This document shows, piece after piece, positions 24,259 to 32,656 of a stretch of 64,000 nt of DNA (position 1 is its first letter; each line of letters begins with the position of its first letter). A program made the position numbers and the translations under genes. The DNA lies in NCBI GenBank assembly GCA_903885595.1, contig CAISJJ010000311.1:1-64000 (forward strand), written 5' to 3'. Below the pieces are notes generated by a model. The model saw only the letters and a list, made by a program, of their open reading frames with translations. It ran no database searches and had not been told where the DNA came from. Source of the DNA: an uncultured Bacteroidales bacterium. GTDB taxonomy: Bacteria > Bacteroidota > Bacteroidia > Bacteroidales > FEN-979.

Positions 24259-27200
24259 TCAGCAGCGGAACGATGTTGTCACTCCAAACTGTTTTAACTT
24301 CGTTAACAGCGCCTCCTTACTGATAGGTTTCGAAAGGTAGTCGTCGCAGCCCGCATCGAGTGCTCTCTTTTTATCACCGCTCAGGGCATAGGCTGTGATG
24401 GCAATAACGGGCAAATGGGGCAAGAGCGTTTTTATTACACTTGTTGCCTCGAAACCATTCATCACCGGCATTTTCAGGTCCATTAAAACCAGGGATATCA
24501 TTGGGTTTTTGCGACAGGCCTCAACCGCTTGTTTCCCATCTGTGGCAACCAAAAACGCCAGTCCTTCTCTCTCCAGAATCTGGGCAACCAGGAAGCTCTT
24601 CGACTCTTCATCCTCAACAATCAGTATGAGTGGCCCTTCTTCTTTATCTGACTTTGTTTCCTCGATGGATACATTTTCAACACTGGTCATCTCAACCGGC
24701 ACAGTAAAAAAGAATGTAGCGCCTTCTCCTTTTTCCGATTCAAGCCAGAGGCTGCCTCCAAGCAGTTCTACAATCCCCTTTGCAATAGAAAGGCCAAGCC
24801 CGCTTCCATCATGCGCCCGGAGGTTTGCAGAATCGACCTGTTCGAATCTTTCAAATACGAGAACCTGATCCTTTGGGGAAATACCCTCACCCGTGTCTTT
24901 AACGAAGAATTCGGGTTTATCATCCTTTACAGTAAACCCAATGGTCACAGCTCCCTGCTGCGTAAACTTTATCGCATTATCTACCAGGTGCCCCAATACC
25001 TTGTTCAACAATTCACGGTCTGAGATAAATTTAAACTGGCTTTTTGTGATTGGTGTCTGAAGCGTTAACATAAGGTTTTTAGCCCTACATGCTTTTGAGA
25101 ACCGCTCATAAATCTCCTTCAACATATCAACCGGATCAAAAGTCTTATTGTTTACTTCCATGTTTCCCGAGGCGACAAGTGAAATATCCATGTAGTCAGT
25201 AACCGTTTTCATCAGTCGATCCGAACTCCGTTGTAGAATCTCAAAATAGGCTTCGCGTTCATCAGAAGAAACATTTTCCCCCAGCATCAATTGGCCAAAT
25301 CCAAGGATCCCATTAAGCGGTGTGCGGATCTCATGCGAAATGTTATGCATGAAAGCCGTCTTCAGTTTGTCGCCCGATTCAGCTTTCTCCTTGGCAAGCA
25401 AATATTCTATGGTCCGCTCTTCAACACGCTGCTCAAGTTCCTTATTGATCAAATCAAGTTCCTGCTGCGATTTAATTAACTCATCCTTTTGTTTTTCTAT
25501 TTGCATAGTTCGTTCACGAACTTTTTCTTCAAGCTGGTTTCTTTCATGGATCAGTTTCCCTGTCCGCCATTTTATATAAAGACCAATAAGCAGGATGAGA
25601 ACAAGAATATAGGAACCATAGGCGGGATAACTCTTCCACCATGGAGGTTTTATAATAATTTTCAGACTTTTACCTGCATCATTCCACACCCCGTCGTTGT
25701 TGGAAGCTTTTACGGAAAAAATGTACTCCCCCGGTGGTAAATTCGAGAACGGAACGAACCTGCGGCTGCCAATCTCTATCCATTCATTCGAAATTCCCTC
25801 CATCTTGTATGCAAAACTGTTTTTTTCAGGATTGGTATACTCAAGAGCGGCAAATTCAAGGGTAAAGGAATAATCATTGTAGTTTAAAACGATCTCCTGC
25901 AACCCTTCCGGATCAAAACGCTCATTTAATCCTTTGCTGTTTGTCTTATCAAATGCCGAAAAAACAATCCGGGGCAGGAACCTGTTATCAAGCAACGAAT
26001 CAGGGTAAAATGAATTAAATCCATTCATGCCTCCAAAGAAAACCTCTCCATCCTTTCCCTTACAAACAGCGCGCATGTTGAATTCGAGACTCTGCAATCC
26101 CTCCTCCACCGTGTAGGTTCTAAAAGTGCCATCTGCACTGTCGAATCTCGAAAGACCACTTCCTGTTGTGAACCAGAGATTGTGATTGTTATCCTCCAGG
26201 ATATCAAAAATCTGGTCGTTGGAGAGGCCATTTTCTCGGAAAAAATAGTGAAAGGAAGAATCCTTTTTAACAAATTTATTAACACCTGAGCCTGTTCCGA
26301 TCCATATATTCCCGCTGTGATCCTCACACAACGAGATCACAAAATTATCGGACAACGAATTTGATGAACCTTGAACCTTTCTGTAATGGCCAATCTTTCC
26401 GGTAGCCGGATTATAAACATCAATCCCGTTCAGTGTGGCAATCCAAACCATTCCCTCGTGGTCTTCAAGAATGCAATATACCAGATTTGCGCTGATCCTG
26501 TGATCTTCTCCCGACTCCATATAAAACCGCTCAGTGGTACCATCCGACAAGTTAAGTTTATACAAACCGTTTTGTGTTGCAATCCAGTATAGTTTCCTTT
26601 CATCCTGGATAATCTTGTTGATTCGAAATCCCTGAAAATCAGGCAATTTTGGATTTTCGAAAAAGTCTTTTAACCGGACAAAAGAGTTATTCTCTTTTTT
26701 ATATATCAGGATACCATCGCGGGTACCAATCCAGATCCTTTTTTCGGAATCTTCAAAAATAATATGGACAAAGTCGTTGACCAGGTGATGATTTTTCGGA
26801 AGACTTGTTGAAAAATGTTCGATCTTTCCCGTCTTCCGGTCAAGGATGTTCAAACCCTGCCCCCAGTTGCCAACCCAGATGCATCCGTTATCATCCTTGA
26901 ATATTGAGGCGATCACATTACCAAGGAGGTCAACAGAGTAGGGAGAATCATTGTTCCGGTATAACCTGAATTTTTGCCTTTTAAGGTCCGTTTTGCTTAT
27001 CCCTTTAAGTGTCCCGATCCACAGGTTCTCCGATTGGTCGATTGTAAGCGCAAGGACAATATTGTGGCCTAACCCGCTTTTTTCACTGGAAAAGCGTTCA
27101 AAAATCGTCTTGTTACCCGAAGGATTAATCAATTTATTCAATCCTGCCCCCTCTGTCCCGATCCAGATATTTCCTTGTTCATCCTCCATTATTGCCCGGA

Positions 27201-28014
27201 TGAAATTATTGCTCAGCGAAAATTCATTTTTGGGATCATTGAAATATTTTGTGAATATCCCTGCCTTTTTTTGGTAAACATTGAGGCCATAAGCGGTCCC
27301 GATCCAGATATTTCCGGTCCGGTCTTCAAAAAGGGCTGTGATGCTATTATTGCTAAGGGTATTGGGTTTTTTTGGATCGTGAAGAAAATAGCTGAATTTC
27401 CCGCTCCCCGGGTCGAAACAGGTCAGGCCCCTGGTCGAACCGATCCAGAACAGGCCTGCATCATCCTCTATAAGCGGGATCGTATTGTCCTTAATCGCGC
27501 CATCGTATTCAATTCTGCTGGTATGGTATTCGTAATCTTTCTTTACTGGATCATAAATAACCAGTGCCGGCATCATGTTGATCACAATCTTGCCGCTTCG
27601 CGATACTATGGCATCATAGGCATAATGGTCAATGGCATTTTGGTTCCCGGTATCGAAGTGCAACCGGTTAAATGTTTTCGAGCTCCTTATAAATTCATTC
27701 AACCCGCCCTTGGTAACCACCCATAAATTTCCGCTGGCATCCTCATCAACCGAATAGATCCAGTTATTGGAAATAGAATTGGTGTCCAGCGGATTGAAAG
27801 TGAAGCTCTCAAAAGAATATCCATTGAATTTATTCAACCCATGTTGCGTTCCGACCCAGATATATCCCTTTGAATCCTGAAAGATGCAATTGACAACACT
27901 CTGCGACAACCCTTGTTCAATGGAATAGGTGGTAAAGTTATATTGCTGGGAAAATGAAAAACCAGTAAGAAAGAACAAAAATATAACAGTCAGCGTTTTT
28001 TTAATGCAAATCAT
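24259..28014 (-). CDS. hybrid two-component sensor with beta-propeller repeats, no DNA-binding output
   Basis: A 1251-aa protein: signal peptide (1-22), about a dozen two-component-regulator propeller repeats bearing IWIGT-type motifs (about 30-670), a Y_Y_Y domain (about 690-765), a membrane helix (~775-795), a coiled coil, HisKA with His894 in HNISHEIRTP, an HATPase (DTGEGISP, GSGLGLSIA) and a receiver with Asp1179 in LMDLKMPVMNG. Bacteroidota HTCS proteins of this design usually end in an AraC-type HTH and control polysaccharide use. Here the protein ends at the receiver, so output must go through another protein. The signal is unknown. Confidence 0.94.
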   Translation of the reverse strand: MICIKKTLTVIFLFFLTGFSFSQQYNFTTYSIEQGLSQSVVNCIFQDSKGYIWVGTQHGLNKFNGYSFESFTFNPLDTNSISNNWIYSVDEDASGNLWVVTKGGLNEFIRSSKTFNRLHFDTGNQNAIDHYAYDAIVSRSGKIVINMMPALVIYDPVKKDYEYHTSRIEYDGAIKDNTIPLIEDDAGLFWIGSTRGLTCFDPGSGKFSYFLHDPKKPNTLSNNSITALFEDRTGNIWIGTAYGLNVYQKKAGIFTKYFNDPKNEFSLSNNFIRAIMEDEQGNIWIGTEGAGLNKLINPSGNKTIFERFSSEKSGLGHNIVLALTIDQSENLWIGTLKGISKTDLKRQKFRLYRNNDSPYSVDLLGNVIASIFKDDNGCIWVGNWGQGLNILDRKTGKIEHFSTSLPKNHHLVNDFVHIIFEDSEKRIWIGTRDGILIYKKENNSFVRLKDFFENPKLPDFQGFRINKIIQDERKLYWIATQNGLYKLNLSDGTTERFYMESGEDHRISANLVYCILEDHEGMVWIATLNGIDVYNPATGKIGHYRKVQGSSNSLSDNFVISLCEDHSGNIWIGTGSGVNKFVKKDSSFHYFFRENGLSNDQIFDILEDNNHNLWFTTGSGLSRFDSADGTFRTYTVEEGLQSLEFNMRAVCKGKDGEVFFGGMNGFNSFYPDSLLDNRFLPRIVFSAFDKTNSKGLNERFDPEGLQEIVLNYNDYSFTLEFAALEYTNPEKNSFAYKMEGISNEWIEIGSRRFVPFSNLPPGEYIFSVKASNNDGVWNDAGKSLKIIIKPPWWKSYPAYGSYILVLILLIGLYIKWRTGKLIHERNQLEEKVRERTMQIEKQKDELIKSQQELDLINKELEQRVEERTIEYLLAKEKAESGDKLKTAFMHNISHEIRTPLNGILGFGQLMLGENVSSDEREAYFEILQRSSDRLMKTVTDYMDISLVASGNMEVNNKTFDPVDMLKEIYERFSKACRAKNLMLTLQTPITKSQFKFISDRELLNKVLGHLVDNAIKFTQQGAVTIGFTVKDDKPEFFVKDTGEGISPKDQVLVFERFEQVDSANLRAHDGSGLGLSIAKGIVELLGGSLWLESEKGEGATFFFTVPVEMTSVENVSIEETKSDKEEGPLILIVEDEESKSFLVAQILEREGLAFLVATDGKQAVEACRKNPMISLVLMDLKMPVMNGFEATSVIKTLLPHLPVIAITAYALSGDKKRALDAGCDDYLSKPISKEALLTKLKQFGVTTSFRC

Positions 28015-28163
28015 GCCCTAAAGTTAAAACTTATTACTGTGCCCGTACTGAAATCGAGATTAATTTTTCATACGTGAAACCTATCAATATGAATGCACCA
28101 TCGTCCCGGTAGATACAAAACAAACTGCTTTTTTACATTACGTTCATTTTATACCGGAGCTGA

Positions 28164-28547
28164 CTATGATTGATTCTTTTTCTTCAGAAAATGGCTGAAT
28201 ACAAAAAGTCCACCGGTGAGAACAAAGGGGAAGAGCAGCATTAACACTATTGACAGGGTCATCATCACCGAATGATTCATATTGTAATTGTGCATATAGA
28301 TCAATGGAGTAAACCCCAGTGCAAGGATCATGAACATCAGGCCTCCGATCAACTCCCATTTCCAGGCGATAACCAGGAAAAAAATCAGAACATAGGTGGG
28401 GATGAGATGTATAGCGAAGGCCTGAAGTTGTTGCCCGGTTGTCATCCTTGGATCGAACGAATCGAGGGCAAACATACTGACAAATAAAATGGCAAGAATA
28501 CAAATGATCCGTGGGGTCCAGTGTATAATTTTCAGGGATGTTTTCAT
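28164..28547 (-). CDS. conserved four-helix membrane protein
   Basis: A 127-aa protein with four predicted membrane helices (about 11-29, 40-62, 66-84 and 94-118) and a short basic tail KKKNQS. I recognise it as a small uncharacterised membrane protein type in environmental bacteria, not as a named family with a role. Function unknown. Confidence 0.65.
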   Translation of the reverse strand: MKTSLKIIHWTPRIICILAILFVSMFALDSFDPRMTTGQQLQAFAIHLIPTYVLIFFLVIAWKWELIGGLMFMILALGFTPLIYMHNYNMNHSVMMTLSIVLMLLFPFVLTGGLFVFSHFLKKKNQS

Positions 28548-28717
28548 CGGTAAATTTGTTGATTGATGGTCATATTAAAATTTGTAGTTGTCATGTGGGG
28601 TTTCATTTCAAAAAGCAAAATTATTCAAAAGAACCCCTTCCATAGAAGAAATTCCGTTGTAAAACAGTTGCAAATTAATTAGTATTCAGGTTTTCATAAA
28701 TGTTCAAAGTTAATACA

Positions 28718-29860
28718 TCACGCATTTCCGTCACTTCCCCGATAGTATCCAACCGTTAGTTCGAATGCTTCCTCTTTCGAATATTTCGGAACAAATCCAA
28801 AATCATTTGCCGCTTTTGCAGAGGTAAAGGTAAAGTTGTTGCAGGTATACAGCACGGCAAACCGGCTGAACTTGGGGTTGTATTTTTTCACAGGGCGGAT
28901 AAGTATAGCGAAAAATTCGGCTATTGCGCCCATGGCAAAAGCAATATCACGGGGGATCCATATATTTTTTGGCTTTATCCGGTAGCCTGCCCCCTCTACA
29001 ATGGCATCAAAAAACCTGAAAAAGTTGGAAGGTGGGCTGTCGGTTATGAAATAGGCATTGCCGGCAAGGGCTGTCTTGCCATTCATCAGGGCATGCAGCG
29101 CCTGCAGGTGGGCCCGGGCAATGTTTCCCACAAAAACATGTTGCGAAAGCGAGGTTCCATCGCCCAGGCGAACATAAAATCCGCCTTTGGCCATTTCGAT
29201 TAGCGACCCGATATGGAAGGGATCACCCGGTCCATAAACATCGGCCGGACGAAGAGCACAGGTCGAAAGGCAGATTGGTTGACCTGAAGATTGTTTGACG
29301 GATGGGTTAGAGGATAAATCTATGTTTGCACCCGAAGTTAACGGATTCATGTTGGATTCAAGCACAAGTTTTTCCGCCATTTTCTTGCTCCGGCAATACA
29401 TGTTTGGATGTTTGGCCGGATAGGGAATGGATTCATCAATATCAACCAGGGATTTACCTGCATAGATGGCATCAAGGGAACTGGTATAAATGAGATGTTT
29501 GACTCCATTTGTGAGGCATGCCTTTACCACATGCTCCGTACCGGTATAGTTCACTGCATAAACCTCCTCCTCAGGTCGGGTTCCCCAGTCAACAACCGCT
29601 GCTGAATGAATTACAACGTCGATCCCTTGACAAGCCATGAAAACTGCATTTTCATCCCGGATGTCGCCGATGACTTTCTCAATGCGGCCATCGGATGGGC
29701 CATCAAAGGTTTTCACATCAAAAATCCGCAGTAACGAAAAATCAACGAGGGAATCAGCCGAAAGGAGTTCATTTACAATAGCTCGTCCGAGAAAGCCTGC
29801 TCCTCCGGTAAGCAGGATGGAACATCGTGATGGGTTCTTATTCGAATCAGATATTTGCAT
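28718..29860 (-). CDS. NAD-dependent epimerase / 3-beta-hydroxysteroid dehydrogenase family protein
   Basis: A 380-aa extended short-chain dehydrogenase. The Rossmann motif TGGAGFLG lies near residue 18, with the catalytic YCRSKK (YxxxK) and an upstream YTSSLDA serine. The family oxidises or epimerises sugars, sterols or related alcohols with NAD(P). A ~25-residue stretch after the catalytic lysine (about 172-196, rich in Ser, Asn and Pro) is not usual and may be a lineage insertion. The C-terminal ~100 residues are the variable substrate domain. Substrate unknown. Confidence 0.83.
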   Translation of the reverse strand: MQISDSNKNPSRCSILLTGGAGFLGRAIVNELLSADSLVDFSLLRIFDVKTFDGPSDGRIEKVIGDIRDENAVFMACQGIDVVIHSAAVVDWGTRPEEEVYAVNYTGTEHVVKACLTNGVKHLIYTSSLDAIYAGKSLVDIDESIPYPAKHPNMYCRSKKMAEKLVLESNMNPLTSGANIDLSSNPSVKQSSGQPICLSTCALRPADVYGPGDPFHIGSLIEMAKGGFYVRLGDGTSLSQHVFVGNIARAHLQALHALMNGKTALAGNAYFITDSPPSNFFRFFDAIVEGAGYRIKPKNIWIPRDIAFAMGAIAEFFAILIRPVKKYNPKFSRFAVLYTCNNFTFTSAKAANDFGFVPKYSKEEAFELTVGYYRGSDGNA

Positions 29861-29884
29861 ATCGGTTTATCAGCAAGTGAGGTG

Positions 29885-29892
29885 CAAAAGTA
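29885..29892 (-). promoter_or_regulatory. candidate -7 box of the epimerase gene
   Basis: TACTTTTG on the minus strand, 24 bases before the ATG at 29860. Confidence 0.55.
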
Positions 29893-29949
29893 AAAGGAAA
29901 GATCAATAATTTGCTTTGTTATTGAACCATTTTGCTTCAGGAAAATTTA

Positions 29950-29957
29950 TACTTTTG
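29950..29957 (+). promoter_or_regulatory. candidate -7 box of the 76-aa gene
   Basis: TACTTTTG only 5 bases before ATG 29963, implying a leaderless or nearly leaderless transcript. It supports the + strand frame over the overlapping minus-strand frame. Confidence 0.5.
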
Positions 29958-29962
29958 ATTCT

Positions 29963-30193
29963 ATGAACAAAGAAATCTACCTGGTTAGCGGAACAATTGT
30001 TGAGGAGCATTTTAAAACCCGGACCGACCTGCTCAATCCATTCAGGTTCTTTGGAAATCCGATGGTGATCATCCCCCGGATGATAGAAGTCTATAGGGAT
30101 ACCAACTCTTTCCTCGATTACAAAACAATCGAGTCCTGGCTGGTGAGAGAATATCATATCAGGGAGCATAATATCTTATTCAATAGATTTTGA
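29963..30193 (+). CDS. hypothetical protein (76 aa)
   Basis: A 76-aa soluble peptide with mixed charged and aromatic residues and no signal peptide or membrane segment. I do not recognise a family. A -7 box immediately upstream and the codon pattern favour this strand over an 88-aa frame on the opposite strand (29903-30169). It precedes the phosphate-transport pair by ~100 bases. Confidence 0.5.
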   Translation: MNKEIYLVSGTIVEEHFKTRTDLLNPFRFFGNPMVIIPRMIEVYRDTNSFLDYKTIESWLVREYHIREHNILFNRF

Positions 30194-30296
30194 TTTTTTT
30201 ATTCTTGAATTAAGTTTAATTTTATTCCTTTAAACTTTTTGATCAGCCTGAGTTTATCTGTCAGCTACCATTCTTCCATTAAAGTAATTTTTAAGT

Positions 30297-30920
30297 ATGA
30301 GTTTTTTTCCCAAGATTGTGCGGTTCTTTGAATTATTCAAGGAACAAAATGATATTCTGGTCGAAACATCACAGATCCTGACTGAACTGTTTGATGATTA
30401 CACCAATGTTTCACTGAAATGCAGCAAAATAGTCAAGAATGAATATGCCGGGAATGACATCTCGAAAGAGATCGCAAGGCAGCTTTCACTTACTTTCATT
30501 ACACCCATCGACCGCGAAGACATCCATGCAATCAATATGGCGCAGGAAAATCTGTTGAATGCAATGCGCGCCATCTCCGCACGGATTGGTCTCTATAATT
30601 TTGATCACGTAACCCCAGGTGCAAAAGAACTTGTTCGTAAGCTGAGGCTGATTAACACTTCCATTTCAATGATGCTTGTCGAACTCAGCAAACGGAAAGA
30701 GGTTGAGAAACATGCTGAAATTGTTAAGGAGTTGAAGATTGAAGCCGATATGCTCCTGCTGCTCTCTCTTGGCGAAAATTATGAAAGTCCGAATGAAAAC
30801 ACCCGTGACCTGCTTGAAATAATAAAATGGTCGCATATTTTCGACCGGATAGAAGAAGCACTTGCCAATGCTGAAGTATTAGCTAATACAATCGAAGGAA
30901 TAAGCCTGAAAAATGCCTGA
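30297..30920 (+). CDS. DUF47 / PhoU-like phosphate transport accessory protein
   Basis: A 207-aa all-helical protein of the DUF47 (PhoU-related) family, opening FFPKIVRFFELFKEQND, with metal-contact type residues spread through the helical bundle. Such proteins accompany Pit permeases and are thought to regulate low-affinity phosphate uptake. The stop overlaps the Pit gene start by 8 bases, showing tight coupling. Confidence 0.9.
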   Translation: MSFFPKIVRFFELFKEQNDILVETSQILTELFDDYTNVSLKCSKIVKNEYAGNDISKEIARQLSLTFITPIDREDIHAINMAQENLLNAMRAISARIGLYNFDHVTPGAKELVRKLRLINTSISMMLVELSKRKEVEKHAEIVKELKIEADMLLLLSLGENYESPNENTRDLLEIIKWSHIFDRIEEALANAEVLANTIEGISLKNA

Positions 30921-31917
30921 CGTACCTCTCCTGCTCATCCTGATCATTCTGATTGCCATTGTGTTTGATTACACCAATGGCGTTCACGACAGTGCCAATG
31001 CAATTGCCACCATTGTTTCTACAAAGGTGATGTCGCCGAAAGCGGCAGTTCTGATGGCAGCCTCCCTGAATCTCGTGGGCGCCTTTATCGGCACACATGT
31101 GGCTTCCACCATCGGGAAAGGAATTGTAAATCCTGAAATTATTGCCGGTTGCCAGACCCTCATCCTGGCCGCCCTGACGGGGGCCATCATCTGGAACCTG
31201 ATCACCTGGTACTTCGGACTTCCCTCCTCCTCCTCCCATGCCCTGGTCGGCGGACTCATCGGGGCCGCCATTGCCTATAAAGGATGGGACACATTGCAAT
31301 ACGGTTCCATTTTCAACAAAGTCATCATTCCATTGTTCATCTCACCTTTATCCGGATTCATCGGCGGATACCTCCTGATGCTTTTACTGGCCTGGATCAC
31401 CTGTAAATTGAATCCCCGGAAGATGAATAAACTATTCAGGAAGCTTCAAATCATCGCGGCAGGCTTCATGGCCATGTCGCACGGCAGCAACGATGGGCAA
31501 AAAACAATGGGAATAATTACGCTTGCGCTTTTCCTGTTTCACCAGATCCCTGCCATAGAGGTTCCTTTATGGGTAAAGTTTATCTGTGCACTTGCCATGG
31601 CAATCGGAACAGCCAACGGGGGATGGAAAATCATTAAAACCATGGGGAAAAAGATTTTCAAGATGGGCCCCATTCATGGATTTGCTGCAGAAACCTCATC
31701 ATCCCTGGTGATCATCTCAGCCTCCTTACTTGGTGCACCCATCAGTACAACACATGTTTTTTCTGCCTCTATTCTGGGAGTAGGTTCCTCTAAACGGTTC
31801 TCTGCTGTAAAATGGGGTGTTGCGGGGCACATGGTGGTTGCCTGGGTGCTTACCTTACCGGCATCTGCCGTTGTAGGCATGATCAGTTATTATCTCATAA
31901 ATTTTTTCATTGGCTAA
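30913..31917 (+). CDS. PiT-family inorganic phosphate transporter
   Basis: A 334-aa permease with about ten membrane helices. The duplicated PiT signature is visible as DYTNGVHDSANAIAT (about 16-30) and MSHGSNDGQKT (about 190). It imports phosphate, probably as a metal-phosphate complex, driven by proton or sodium gradients. It overlaps the upstream DUF47 gene, the usual bacterial arrangement. Confidence 0.94.
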   Translation: MPDVPLLLILIILIAIVFDYTNGVHDSANAIATIVSTKVMSPKAAVLMAASLNLVGAFIGTHVASTIGKGIVNPEIIAGCQTLILAALTGAIIWNLITWYFGLPSSSSHALVGGLIGAAIAYKGWDTLQYGSIFNKVIIPLFISPLSGFIGGYLLMLLLAWITCKLNPRKMNKLFRKLQIIAAGFMAMSHGSNDGQKTMGIITLALFLFHQIPAIEVPLWVKFICALAMAIGTANGGWKIIKTMGKKIFKMGPIHGFAAETSSSLVIISASLLGAPISTTHVFSASILGVGSSKRFSAVKWGVAGHMVVAWVLTLPASAVVGMISYYLINFFIG

Positions 31918-32033
31918 AGAAAGATCCGGCGAAGGCAGTTCTATACCAGTGCAATGGCCGGGCAGAGAAGCGTGATGCGTCCGATCTACAGGCCGATGCC
32001 AAAAAACGTAAGTTTTTCTATAAAAGTCAGCTG

Positions 32034-32342
32034 TTAATGTTTGTAACTTTTTGCCCTGTTTCCTCCAAGGAATCCCCACCCCCCGCTTCCGATCATGAAT
32101 CCGAAAGCATACCATGCACCATTGTTGTTCTGCGCAAAAACCGATACATCCTCCCGCCAAAGCATGGCGATAAGGTCGATGGGAGCAATGATCCCGTGCC
32201 ACAGGCCGCCCCAGAAACCGTAGGTGTGGCCTTTGAGACATTCGGTAACAAGTTCCTTATTGGCACATCCTGAAAGGATCACGATAACTACCAGAAGAAC
32301 CACAGTGATTGCCGTTCCCCTGAGGGTAATTGATTTTTTCAT
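32034..32342 (-). CDS. small conserved lipoprotein (102 aa)
   Basis: A 102-aa protein with a signal sequence and lipobox ILSGC (Cys about 26). The mature part is rich in Gly, Trp and aromatic residues (GFWGGLWHGIIAPID, SGGWGFLGG) with one or two hydrophobic stretches. I recognise this only as a small conserved lipoprotein type of unknown role. A dispersed ~40-bp element ends 22 bases before its start. Confidence 0.75.
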   Translation of the reverse strand: MKKSITLRGTAITVVLLVVIVILSGCANKELVTECLKGHTYGFWGGLWHGIIAPIDLIAMLWREDVSVFAQNNNGAWYAFGFMIGSGGWGFLGGNRAKSYKH

Positions 32343-32364
32343 GGGTTAATAATTTTGATTTCAA

Positions 32365-32403
32365 TGGTCACATGGAATACCCATAAATTAACATTCATGG
32401 TTG
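32365..32403 (-). promoter_or_regulatory. dispersed ~40-bp element, copy 3
   Basis: Minus strand: CATGAATG, about ten variable bases, then ATGGGTATTCCATGTGACCA. It ends 22 bases before the ATG of the 102-aa lipoprotein. One of the two best-matching copies. Confidence 0.7.
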
Positions 32404-32621
32404 GTATGGACGTTGTCCTTATGGGCATTTCATGGGCTAGGTTTTTAACCTTGCAATATAGCAAAAAATAATTTCCGCCAGGTAGATCCGTATTACTTAC
32501 AAAACTTTCCTCCACCAGCATTACATTTATTGCCGGAGCATCCAATGCCTTGCATAGCAGCAGAAACCATATTTTTTATGCCAAACAGTGACACACGCTT
32601 TTACACAAACAAGATTTTGTG

Positions 32622-32629
32622 TATGTTTG
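32622..32629 (+). promoter_or_regulatory. candidate -7 box of the ABC fusion gene
   Basis: TATGTTTG lies 27 bases before ATG 32657 and inside an upstream in-frame extension, favouring 32657 as start. Confidence 0.45.
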
Positions 32630-32656
32630 TTCTGTATTCAAATATGCCTGAACACC

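Larger units (their letters stand above)
32343..32656. other. divergent intergenic region, lipoprotein / ABC fusion gene
   Basis: A 314-base gap with the ~40-bp element at 32365-32403 and a candidate -7 box at 32622-32629. No gene, RNA or terminator was recognised between them. Confidence 0.7.

Noticed and set aside
29903-30169. 88-aa minus-strand protein
   Set aside because: No promoter box in front, and the + strand frame has a good -7 box and start.
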